DNA of 42,737 bases from Oscillospiraceae bacterium (GTDB lineage: Bacteria; Bacillota; Clostridia; Oscillospirales; Oscillospiraceae): assembly GCA_017427645.1 (NCBI GenBank), contig JAFRSI010000076.1, forward strand, positions 1 through 42,737, given 5' to 3'. The position numbers and the translations under genes were made by a program. This document shows positions 15,805 through 23,688 of the stretch, one piece after another. A model generated the notes under the pieces. The model did not search any database. It was not told where the DNA came from and worked only from the letters and a program-made list of their open reading frames with translations. The first letter of the stretch is position 1; every line of letters starts with the position of its first letter.

Positions 15805-17586
15805 TTACAACTCCATCCCGCCCGCGTTCTTCTGTTGCTGCTGTTGCTTCATCTCCCGCTCCACCGTCTTGGCGTCGCGGATTTCAAAATCAGCCGCCGG
15901 CGCAGTGAGATCCATAGATGCGGGGTCAGCCAGGCTATTCAGCTTCATGCGGCCCTCCAGAACGCCGTCCTGGATCTGCTTGCTGAACTGCTTGGGGTCC
16001 TGGACGTACTCCTGGGTCAGCCGGAGGTTCTGCTCCAGCATGGTGGGAAGCGGTTTCCCTTCCGCATTGTAATCCCTGACGGCGAAATCATCATAGACGG
16101 TCTCCTGCTTCACCTTGCTGGTCTGCGCAAGGAGGGTGGCATTGGCCGCATCGGTATACTTCATGCCGGGGTTTTCCTTCAATTGTTTGCCGATCTGCTG
16201 CTGATAGGCCTGGGTCATAAACGTGGGGGCAAGCTGCGTGCAGACCTGGGGCATGCTGTCCCCCGGGAGCCCGTTGACCAGATGCCTCTGGTTGAACAGG
16301 GCTCTGCCCAGTTCGCGGGGGAACTGGCTGCAGTCGCTCACCTTGTCGATGACTTTATAATAGGCGCCCTTGCCGTACTTCTGGTCCAACTGCTTTTGGT
16401 TGCTGCTTACGTCCTGGCTCATATCAAAGGTGGCGTCGCTCAGCAGTCCGAACTCCCGGTAACCCTTCTGCTCGGTCAGGTCCGGTTTGCTGAAGTCCAG
16501 TTTTTCAGCCTGTTTGTTGATCCGCTCCGGCATCACATCCGCCGCATCGTACTGCAGCTTCACCAGCCAGTCCCTGTCCGCTGCGGCCTTCTTCTCCAGC
16601 TCTGGGTCGATCTCATACGTCTTGCCTTCGCTCTCCGCTTTTTCCTTTTTATCCTGCTCCGCCTTCAGCAAACCGCCCGACTTATAGTGGTCATAGACCT
16701 CCTTCATGGCGTTTGCCCGGGCCTCCTGCATCTCCGGGTCGTTCTCATCGAAGAGCTGCTCGTTGGTGTACAGGAGGTTTCCGTTCTTATCCCGCTTGGT
16801 GGCCAGGACCAGCGTCGCGAGGGTATAGTAGGAGCTTCGGAAGGTCCTGAAGCCGTTGGTCTCATCCAGATTTTCAATGTCGCCGTTGGCCCCGGGGAAG
16901 GTCTGCCGCAGATCCTCTATCGTATCCGGATGATACTTTTCCAGAGCAGCCCGGTAGGCGGGGGCCTGCGTGATGATGCCGCAGTTATTGGCCCGGCCGA
17001 CCTTGTTGCAGAAGGCCACCTTCTTCCGGGCTGCCACCTCGTTCTCATAGTTCACCACAGCCGCTTTTTCCTTCTTATAGAAGCCAAAAAAGTTCCAGAA
17101 CTTCTGCCAGCCGGTCAGCTGTGCCGGCTGCACCAGCGGGCCGGCGAGATCATATCCGGTGGGAGTCAGCTTCGAGGGCGGATCCTTGATCTGCCCCGTA
17201 CGCTTATCGGGCACGTAGACCTCCACGTTTTCCCCGTTGGCCAGAGCGCTGAAGACCATCTGATTGACGGCCTGCTTCCCGTGATCGTGGTAGTACTGGG
17301 CGTATGCCTGGGTCCTGTTGTTCCTGTCGACCTTGTTTCCGTCGCGCAGGGTCATGTTCGGTAGATCCCGGTTGAATTTTTCCACCAGAAGATCCGTGAC
17401 GGTGCGCCCGTTGATGATGATGTGGTCAGCCCGATCCAGATACGGTATTGTGGTATTCAGGTCATAACGCTTGTCCCACTGACCGAAGGCATCTTCCAGC
17501 TGGGCTGATACGGTGGCGTCGGAATAGGCTTCTATGTGCTGATCCAGTGTTTTCGGGTCCAGCTTCTTTCCCTTTTTTTTCGGCAT
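15805..17586 (-). CDS. Large soluble protein, family unknown (paralogue B)
   Basis: A 593-aa protein beginning with a basic MPKKKGKKLD. It repeats the layout of its neighbours: a beta-like segment LANGENVEVYVPD (115-127), a Pro-containing linker, an aromatic/basic patch LTGWQKFWNFFGFYKKEKAA (157-176) that continues into VVNYENEVAARKK, then a mixed helical domain. Unlike the other two it lacks a long uninterrupted coiled coil after the patch. It ends in a Gln-rich stretch (KQQQQQKNAGGMEL). No signal peptide, membrane helix or catalytic motif is visible. The start is preceded by AAGGAGGGATCC on the minus strand. It follows the 250-aa gene by 41 bases in the same operon. Confidence 0.75.
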   Translation of the reverse strand: MPKKKGKKLDPKTLDQHIEAYSDATVSAQLEDAFGQWDKRYDLNTTIPYLDRADHIIINGRTVTDLLVEKFNRDLPNMTLRDGNKVDRNNRTQAYAQYYHDHGKQAVNQMVFSALANGENVEVYVPDKRTGQIKDPPSKLTPTGYDLAGPLVQPAQLTGWQKFWNFFGFYKKEKAAVVNYENEVAARKKVAFCNKVGRANNCGIITQAPAYRAALEKYHPDTIEDLRQTFPGANGDIENLDETNGFRTFRSSYYTLATLVLATKRDKNGNLLYTNEQLFDENDPEMQEARANAMKEVYDHYKSGGLLKAEQDKKEKAESEGKTYEIDPELEKKAAADRDWLVKLQYDAADVMPERINKQAEKLDFSKPDLTEQKGYREFGLLSDATFDMSQDVSSNQKQLDQKYGKGAYYKVIDKVSDCSQFPRELGRALFNQRHLVNGLPGDSMPQVCTQLAPTFMTQAYQQQIGKQLKENPGMKYTDAANATLLAQTSKVKQETVYDDFAVRDYNAEGKPLPTMLEQNLRLTQEYVQDPKQFSKQIQDGVLEGRMKLNSLADPASMDLTAPAADFEIRDAKTVEREMKQQQQQKNAGGMEL

Positions 17587-17627
17587 GGTCGGATCCCTCC
17601 TTATAGAAATGTCAAATGATATGCGGC

Positions 17628-18380
17628 TTATTCATCATCCCGGAGGGCCTCCAGCTCCTCCAGGGTCAGGCCCCAGTTCTCCGGCATGCTGAACAGGGCC
17701 TGCAGCAGCACGTTTTCAAAATCGGCGAAAAAGACCTCGCTCTCCCCGGGCTGGATGAGGCGCCGGGCCGTTTCCCGCTGCTCGGGTGTGAAGGTCACCC
17801 CCAGACTCTCCCGGTAAAAGCGGTCCACCTCCGCCGGGACCAGGCCCTCCCGGATCCCGATCAGGTACTCCAGCCCCTGGAACACCAGGTCCAGCTCCGC
17901 CACAACGGGCTCGGTCTCCAGCCTGCGCAGCTGGATGTGGAGGGAGCCGGCTGCCTCCTCGTCCCAGCAGAGCTTTTCCGCCCGGGTGAGGATCCGGTGC
18001 CTCCGGGCCAGCTCCTTTACAGCCGCCCAGCGCTCCCGCACAGGCCCGGAGGAGAGGATATCCTGGATCTGCCTGCGAAAGCCCTCCTCCCGCAGGTTCA
18101 GCACCGCATCCAGACGCATGGTACGGGCCTTGAAGCGGAAATCAATGATGCTGTACTCGCCTCTGGGATCCACGCCGGGAAGGCGAAGGCAGATATCCGG
18201 GTCGTCCGGCAGGATGACCTTCTTCCCGTCGGCGTCATTCACCAGGGCAAGCTGCTTCTTTGCCTCCTCGACGGCGATGCGCCGGTATTCCTCCGCCGGT
18301 TTTTCCGATCTTTCGATCCGCTCCCTCTGCTCCGCCGTCAGCGGCGGGCGAAAGGGCGCGTACCGATCGTTCTGCCTCAT
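17628..18380 (-). CDS. 250-aa hypothetical protein, first gene of the large-protein operon
   Basis: A soluble, charged protein starting MRQNDRYAPFRPPLTAEQRE. Two parts are visible: residues ~20-110 with alternating helix and strand-like segments (CLRLPGVDPRGEYSIIDFRF), and a helical C-terminal part with many Glu, Leu and Arg residues (LDLVFQGLEYLIGIREGLVP), ending DDE. The ATG at 18380 has a GGGAGGATG ribosome site; the longer frame to 18443 would enter the promoter. It matches no family I know. Its position at the head of the operon suggests it works with the two large proteins and the 117-aa protein. Confidence 0.65.
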   Translation of the reverse strand: MRQNDRYAPFRPPLTAEQRERIERSEKPAEEYRRIAVEEAKKQLALVNDADGKKVILPDDPDICLRLPGVDPRGEYSIIDFRFKARTMRLDAVLNLREEGFRRQIQDILSSGPVRERWAAVKELARRHRILTRAEKLCWDEEAAGSLHIQLRRLETEPVVAELDLVFQGLEYLIGIREGLVPAEVDRFYRESLGVTFTPEQRETARRLIQPGESEVFFADFENVLLQALFSMPENWGLTLEELEALRDDE

Positions 18381-18446
18381 AAAAACATCCTCCCGGTCTG
18401 TTGTTGTATCCCGTATCGCGGGCTGTATTACCAAATTATACATATT

Positions 18447-18475
18447 AGTCTATCAAAGCGCTATACCGTTGTCAA
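18447..18475 (-). promoter_or_regulatory. Candidate promoter of the minus-strand large-protein operon
   Basis: On the minus strand TTGACA (18470-18475 complement) is followed after 17 bases by TAGACT (18447-18452 complement). A better-looking TATAAT at 18435-18440 lacks a properly spaced -35 box. Either could be the -10 element. Confidence 0.55.
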
Positions 18476-18838
18476 GGCCGGAACCGTGCCGGATTCCGGA
18501 AGAACTGCTGGCACAATATTCCATTTTGCCCGCAATTTGCAGGCGTGGCGCGCTATGCGCAGGAAGGGCATCAGGGGCGGCGGCAGGCGGCCTGAGATCG
18601 CAGGAACGACAGGGATCCGCTTTGGCGCGGCGTTCCTCCGGACTGCCGGACACGTCCGGATATGACTGAGAGGGACAGAACCGCAGACCCTGCCGTTCTG
18701 AGACCGATTACTGGAGAGCGGTCTCTCCGTGATCCGCCTCTCTCCGGTTTCTGCTCTGTTTTCGCACGCCGACAGGCCGGCGGACCGCCTTGAGGGGTTT
18801 CATCCTGCTTCGCCGCAACTCTTTCAGCAGATTTCGAG

Positions 18839-18867
18839 TTGATTTCATGTGCCGCGCGGACTATAAT
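18839..18867 (+). promoter_or_regulatory. Promoter of the plus-strand large-protein gene
   Basis: TTGATT (18839-18844) and TATAAT (18862-18867) are 17 bases apart, about 95 bases before the ATG at 18961. The stretch 18476-18838 between the divergent promoters has no convincing gene. Confidence 0.75.
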
Positions 18868-18884
18868 CGGATGAAAGGAGAATC

Positions 18885-19028
18885 ATGCACCGAGGAACCG
18901 GCCGGAGGAAAGCAGTTGTTTTCCGGCCGGAAGGGCGGATGCGAGAACAGGAGGTAAACCATGTCAAGACCGGAAAACCCCAACGAACGCCCCAGACAGA
19001 CGGAGAAGCCGCAGTTTTACAGCTTTGA
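18885..19028 (+). other. Possible leader ORF and hairpin overlapping the start of the next gene
   Basis: AAAGGAG at 18874-18880 precedes an ATG at 18885. Its 47-codon frame (MHRGTGRRKAVVF...) crosses the start of the 646-aa gene in another frame and stops at 19026-19028. Inside it CCGGCCGGA (18898-18906) and TCCGGCCGG (18922-18930) form a hairpin upstream of the AGGAGG used at 18961. Ribosome passage could alter access to that site. Spacing of the leader ribosome site is short (four bases), so translation is uncertain. Confidence 0.3.
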
Positions 19029-20901
19029 ATCCCCCTTCCGCGAAGGAAACGCCGGGGACGGCAGGGAGTGGGATTCCTTCCTGGAACAGTTCCGGGACGG
19101 AATACCGGAGGACAAAGCGGGACCGCAGATGTTCCAGCCCCTCAAAGCCAGCGCGCATAAAATGATAGGTCCCATGGAAAACCTGTTCCGGCAGGGGCTT
19201 TTCGGCGGTATGGACGCCTTCCCCTCGGTGGACGAGGTGGTCCGGGACGGCAAGCGCATCCTCATCGTCGAACCGGACGGGACGGTCACCAACTACTCTG
19301 ACAAGTACCTGAAAAACAACCCCACCGTGGCGAAGATGCGGAAGCTGGAAGCCGGCCGCAGCACCGAGGGCTACGGACGGGTGCTGCTGGGCCATCTGGG
19401 ACTGTTCCTGGGCGGAAAGGGCAAGGCGGACCTGAAAAACTACGAGAAGGCCTTCGGCGATGTGACGCCCGCCGATCCCGGCAGCGGGGGCGTCTTCATC
19501 GACACGCCGGACGGTCTGCTGACGCTGGCGGACAGCCGGACCGTGGATTATGCCAACCGTGAAAAGGCCATGATGGACAAGGCCGAGCAGGAGTACGGAA
19601 AGCTGCAGGAGGACCTGGATAAGAAGACCGCCCCGCTGGAAGCCAAAAAGGAGGAGCTGAACAGGGAGCGGGAACGCTATGAGCGGCTGGCCCACCCGGA
19701 CCTGCCCCCCTTCCCGCGGGAGAGCAATCCCTTCCGGCGCTTCTTCACGTGGATCCGTCTCGCCCCGCACTCGGCACAGTATAACAGGGAGCTGGACCGC
19801 TATAACGAGATCAAGCGCACCCGCGCGCCGTATGAAAAGAAGAAGAAGGACTACGAGGAGCATCTGAAGGCGGAGCAGCCGGAGCTGGACAGGATGGAGG
19901 CCGAGCAGAAGGCCGCGCAGGAAAAGGCGGACCAGGAGATCAGCAGGAATAACCAGGCCGTCGAGACGCTCCGGACAGACAATGAGGGCACTTTCAAAAA
20001 AGTGCAGCAGATGACCGACCTGACGAACCGGGTCCGCAAGTACAAGAAACAGTACGATGCGGAGGTCCGCGATTTCCTGACCGGTGAGTGGAATCTCCGG
20101 CGCAAGCTGGGGATAGAGCGCAACATGAAGAGGGTCACCGAGTCGGAGGCGGTGCAGTTTTCAAAGGGATCTGTGGGCGCCATGCTGGACATCATCAACA
20201 ACCGCGCGATCATCGACGCCGAGATGAAGAAGGATATGCCCCGGCTGGATGCAAAAAACCGGCAGATCTGGGAAAGATCGAAGAAGCTGTCGGAGAACAA
20301 CCCGAATATGACCATTCAGGAAGAGGTAAACATCGACAACACGCCCTACAACGACGTCAACAAGCTGCTCACTCTGACGGACTATGCGACAGCCGCCAAA
20401 ATCGCCTGGGAGGTGGAGAGGGTGTACGCGAAGCAGGCGGAAGAGGACGAACGCAGGGGCCTGCCGCCCAAAGACTACACTGCCGACAAGCAGCGCAGCT
20501 TCGACAAGCTCTCGGCAGCTCATTACGAGACGATGGTAAAATCCAGCAAGGAGTGCTTCCGGGATATTTTTGTTCTGGAGCCCACCGTCGAGAACGTGCA
20601 GACCGCGATCAACTCCCTGAACCTGGACAGGTATGTCAGACAGGGCATCCGGCAGATCGACGGAATGGATTATGACCCCGTGAAGCACAAGCTTCCCCCT
20701 GTCAACGAGGGGAATCTGGACGATATGACCCTCCTGCTGATGTCCGGGATCAAGACGGCCGCACTCGTACCCCAGAAGGGCCCCGATATCGAGAACGGGA
20801 AGAACCCGAATCAGTCGCTGCTTGCCCAATACAGGCCGGGCCCGAAGGAGCCCGAGGTGCAGCAGCCTGAGGAACCGCAGGCCGGCGGACCGCAGCTGTG
20901 A
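18961..20901 (+). CDS. Large soluble coiled-coil protein, family unknown (paralogue C)
   Basis: A 646-aa protein divergently oriented to the operon holding its two relatives. Order of parts: a polar N-terminus; a helical ~40-80 region; a beta-like VVRDGKRILIVEPDGTVTN (93-111); a second VFIDTPDGLLTLADSRT strand pair (178-194); a coiled coil (about 200-242); the Pro and aromatic patch PRESNPFRRFFTWIRL (252-267); YNRELDRYN (274-282), which closely matches YQKEFDDYN of the 667-aa protein; a second coiled coil (~285-330); a helical C-terminal domain; and a Pro/Glu/Gln-rich tail. ACAGGAGGTAAACC precedes the ATG. No signal peptide, membrane helix or enzymatic motif was found. Confidence 0.75.
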   Translation: MSRPENPNERPRQTEKPQFYSFESPFREGNAGDGREWDSFLEQFRDGIPEDKAGPQMFQPLKASAHKMIGPMENLFRQGLFGGMDAFPSVDEVVRDGKRILIVEPDGTVTNYSDKYLKNNPTVAKMRKLEAGRSTEGYGRVLLGHLGLFLGGKGKADLKNYEKAFGDVTPADPGSGGVFIDTPDGLLTLADSRTVDYANREKAMMDKAEQEYGKLQEDLDKKTAPLEAKKEELNRERERYERLAHPDLPPFPRESNPFRRFFTWIRLAPHSAQYNRELDRYNEIKRTRAPYEKKKKDYEEHLKAEQPELDRMEAEQKAAQEKADQEISRNNQAVETLRTDNEGTFKKVQQMTDLTNRVRKYKKQYDAEVRDFLTGEWNLRRKLGIERNMKRVTESEAVQFSKGSVGAMLDIINNRAIIDAEMKKDMPRLDAKNRQIWERSKKLSENNPNMTIQEEVNIDNTPYNDVNKLLTLTDYATAAKIAWEVERVYAKQAEEDERRGLPPKDYTADKQRSFDKLSAAHYETMVKSSKECFRDIFVLEPTVENVQTAINSLNLDRYVRQGIRQIDGMDYDPVKHKLPPVNEGNLDDMTLLLMSGIKTAALVPQKGPDIENGKNPNQSLLAQYRPGPKEPEVQQPEEPQAGGPQL

Positions 20902-20959
20902 CGGCGGACGCGCCGGAGGACCTGTCGGGGCGGCAGCCGGGGGAAGAGGAGGAACCTCT

Positions 20960-21643
20960 ATGAACGTGATCTCACGGACAAGAAAAACGGTCAGCTGCAT
21001 TCTGAAGCTGATCGTGATCCTCGCCGCCGTTTCGGGCACTCTCCTGAGCGCCTTTGCGGGCCGGAACAGCTTCATGGGCGGCAGCCGGGTGTTCATGTAT
21101 TTCACGATCCAGTCGAACATCGCCATCGCGGTCATCTGCGCGGTGGGCGGCGTCCTGCTGCTGCGCGGCGCTCCGGCGGGCAAAGCGTGGGCCGTGGTGA
21201 AGCTGGCGGGGACCGTCTCCATCACGCTGACCGGCGTGGTCTTCGTGGTGATGCTGGCCCCCGTGCTGGGAAACAGGGCCTGGAACGTGCAGAACACCCT
21301 GACCCACGTCGTGGTCCCGGCGGCGGCGGTCGCCGACTTCTTTGCAGCCGCATCCGGCACGGGGATCCGGAGAAGGAACGTGCTCTTCGTGGTCATCCCG
21401 CCGCTGCTCTACGTCGTCTACGCCGGGATCGGGTACGCCCGGGGCTGGGAGTTCGCCCGGGGTCGGAACTACCCCTATTTCTTCCTGAACTGGGGAAGCC
21501 CGGCGGGCGCCTTCGGCTTTTCGAAGGAGCTGCCGTATATGGGATGCGCGTGGTGGCTCCTGGTCCTGCTGGCCTTCCTGATCGCCGTGGGATGGTGCTA
21601 CGCGGCGCTTGCCGACAGGATCGGGAGAGGGAAGAAGCGATAA
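20960..21643 (+). CDS. Pr6Pr family membrane protein
   Basis: A 227-aa protein with six predicted membrane helices. The pattern FMYFTIQSNIAIAVICA in helix 2, LTHVVVPAAAVADFF in the middle and YPYFFLNWGSPAGAF before the last helix is characteristic of Pr6Pr (FAR-17a/AIG1-like) membrane proteins, which have no assigned biochemical function in bacteria. AGAGGAGG precedes the ATG at 20960. It lies 58 bases downstream of the 646-aa gene in the same direction, so read-through is possible, but nothing ties the two functionally. Confidence 0.8.
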   Translation: MNVISRTRKTVSCILKLIVILAAVSGTLLSAFAGRNSFMGGSRVFMYFTIQSNIAIAVICAVGGVLLLRGAPAGKAWAVVKLAGTVSITLTGVVFVVMLAPVLGNRAWNVQNTLTHVVVPAAAVADFFAAASGTGIRRRNVLFVVIPPLLYVVYAGIGYARGWEFARGRNYPYFFLNWGSPAGAFGFSKELPYMGCAWWLLVLLAFLIAVGWCYAALADRIGRGKKR

Positions 21644-21710
21644 GCGAAGAAAAGCCGCATTCCGCACGGCGCGCGAATACCTGAGCGGAACAATCGAAAA
21701 ACAGACAGAA

Positions 21711-21745
21711 CGCCCCCTGTGCAGGAGAAAACCGCACAGGGGGCG
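21711..21745 (-). terminator. Terminator between convergent genes
   Basis: CGCCCCCTGTGC (21711-21722) and GCACAGGGGGCG (21734-21745) form a perfect 12-bp stem. On the minus strand it is followed by a pyrimidine-rich TTCTGTCTGTTTTTC, so it should end the DUF362 transcript. It may also stop the Pr6Pr mRNA. Confidence 0.75.
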
Positions 21746-21794
21746 CTGTATGTATGGAAGACCGCGTTTTCCGGCCGGCCGGAGGGGACGGGGT

Positions 21795-22916
21795 TCAGAT
21801 GGTGACCAGCTCGTATTCTCTGCTTCCCAGTCCGATCTCCTCGGCGTGGATGAGGCCCGCCTCCCACTCGGTGTCCGGGTGGTTGAGGTGGAAATACTCG
21901 TGGTTCGGATCGCTGTCCCAGGAACTCTCGATATGCTCCGCCAGACGGCTGCCCGGGTTGGCGGGCATTGTGTTGCACAGGTCGACACAGGCCTGGTCCA
22001 GGGCAACCGGGTCGAAGGAGGCCAGCATTCCGACGTCCGGGATGATGGGGACGTCGTTCTCCGCGTGGCAGTCGCAGAAAGGGGAGACGTCGCAGATGAG
22101 CGAGATGTGGAAGGCCGGGCGGTCCTTCACGACGGCATAGGAGTATTCGGCGATCTTGCGGGCCAGGATCGCGTTGGAATTGGAGACGCTGGGCACGATG
22201 GCGTTCTTGGGGCAGACCGCCAGGCACCGTCCGCAGCCGACGCATTTGGCGTGGTCGATGACCGCCTTGCCGTCGGTGATCACGGGGCCGTCGTGGGCGC
22301 AGATGCGCACGCAGGAGCCGCAGCCGATGCATCTCTTCTCCCGCACGACGGGTTTCCCCTCCCAGTGCTGTTCCATCTTGCCGCCGCGGGAGCCGCTGCC
22401 CATGCCCAGGTTCTTCAGCGCGCCGCCGAAGCCCGCCTCCTCATGCCCCTTGAAATGGTTCAGGGAGATCACCACGTCGGCGTCCATGATGGCCTGGCCG
22501 ATCCTGGCCTCTTTGACCAGCGGCAGACCGATGGGCACAAGGGCCTCGTCCGTGCCCTTCAGGCCGTCGGCGATGATGACGTGGCAGCCGGTCTGCAGCG
22601 GCGAAAAGCCGTTGAGATAGGCCGTGTCCATGTGGTCCAGGGCGTTCTTGCGGCTGCCCACGTAGAGGGTGTTGCAGTCGGTCAGAAAGGGCTTCCCGCC
22701 CAGCTCGCGCACGTAATCCGCCACGACCCGGGCGTACTGGGGACGCAGATAGGCCAGGTTGCCCAGCTCGCCGAAATGGATCTTGATGGCGGCGTAGCGG
22801 TCGGTGAAGTCGATCTCCTCGAAGCCGGCGCTCTTCATCAGACGGTGCAGCTTCCGGGGCAGGGGCTCCCGGGGCGTCACATGAAAATCGGTAAAGTAAA
22901 CGGTGGATCTTTCCAT
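21795..22916 (-). CDS. DUF362 domain protein with two 4Fe-4S clusters
   Basis: A 373-aa cytoplasmic protein. The N-terminal and C-terminal parts (IKIHFGELGNLAYLRP, CNTLYVGSRKNA, ISLNHFKGHEEAGFGGALKN) are the DUF362 fold. Two ferredoxin motifs are inserted: Cys196-199-202-206 (CIGCGSCVRIC) and Cys225-228-231-235 (CVGCGRCLAVC). It is common in anaerobes and presumed to be an electron-transfer protein or Fe-S-dependent reductase; the reaction is unknown. It is followed on the same strand, 36 bases upstream, by a nitroreductase-family gene, which suggests a shared redox role. A GGAGG site precedes the ATG. Confidence 0.9.
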   Translation of the reverse strand: MERSTVYFTDFHVTPREPLPRKLHRLMKSAGFEEIDFTDRYAAIKIHFGELGNLAYLRPQYARVVADYVRELGGKPFLTDCNTLYVGSRKNALDHMDTAYLNGFSPLQTGCHVIIADGLKGTDEALVPIGLPLVKEARIGQAIMDADVVISLNHFKGHEEAGFGGALKNLGMGSGSRGGKMEQHWEGKPVVREKRCIGCGSCVRICAHDGPVITDGKAVIDHAKCVGCGRCLAVCPKNAIVPSVSNSNAILARKIAEYSYAVVKDRPAFHISLICDVSPFCDCHAENDVPIIPDVGMLASFDPVALDQACVDLCNTMPANPGSRLAEHIESSWDSDPNHEYFHLNHPDTEWEAGLIHAEEIGLGSREYELVTI

Positions 22917-22952
22917 CTGTCTGTTCCTCCTTTGAGAATCGGATGCGGGCGC

Positions 22953-23465
22953 TTACAGAAAAGTGACGGTTTCGTCCAGGGGCTTCCTGCTGCCGTGGTT
23001 CGGAAGCGGGCCGGAGCCTTCGGCGGCGTAGCCCAGGTCCATGAGCATCAGTACCTGCTCCTGTTCCGGCAGGCCCAGCGCGGCGGCCATCCGGTCCGGA
23101 TCGAAGAAGTTCACCCAGCAGCTGTCGACGCCCTGGTCCGCGGCGGCAAGCATCATGTGGGTGGCCACGATGGCGGCGTCCTCCGCGCCGGAATCGCGTT
23201 TCCCGCCGGGATAGGTGAAGACGTAACGGGTGTCGTAGGCCACCACCAGGACGGCGGGCGCGCCGTAGCGGCAGGGCGTGACCGCGTCGATTTTCGCCAG
23301 CAGATCCGGGGATTGGACGACGTACACCCTCTGCTCCTGCTGGTTCTTGGCGGTGGGGGCAAGCCGCCCCGCCTCCAGGATCGCGGTCAGTCTGTCCGGC
23401 TCCAGCGGACGGTCGGAAAACTTTTTGCAGGAATAACGGCTTTGTACGGTTTCTCTGAATTCCAT
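22953..23465 (-). CDS. Nitroreductase family protein
   Basis: A 170-aa FMN-dependent NAD(P)H oxidoreductase fold. SRYSCKKFSDRPLE holds the N-terminal Arg/Ser FMN contacts, LEAGRLAPTAKNQQEQR the next conserved block, and GVDSCWVNFFDP the C-terminal one. The protein is at the short end for the family (170-220 aa) but appears complete, ending LDETVTFL. Substrate cannot be assigned; relatives reduce nitroaromatics, quinones or flavins. The gene heads a two-gene unit with the DUF362 Fe-S protein. GGAGGATAT precedes the start. Confidence 0.9.
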   Translation of the reverse strand: MEFRETVQSRYSCKKFSDRPLEPDRLTAILEAGRLAPTAKNQQEQRVYVVQSPDLLAKIDAVTPCRYGAPAVLVVAYDTRYVFTYPGGKRDSGAEDAAIVATHMMLAAADQGVDSCWVNFFDPDRMAAALGLPEQEQVLMLMDLGYAAEGSGPLPNHGSRKPLDETVTFL

Positions 23466-23688
23466 TTTTATATCCTCCTCGCTTTTCCCGGGGACCTTTT
23501 CCGCAGCAGCCGGACCGGCTCCACGGTATGGGATCCTGCTGTCATGTGTTTCCGGGGCGGTGTCCGTCCAGCCCCGCCTGTTTACCAGAGAATACCATAT
23601 AACGTACAGCCTGCCAAGGGGGAACTGCCTGCGGCACAGAGCGGGTTGCGTATCTGTCCGGGAAGGCGGACCGCCTTCCGGGCCGGCC

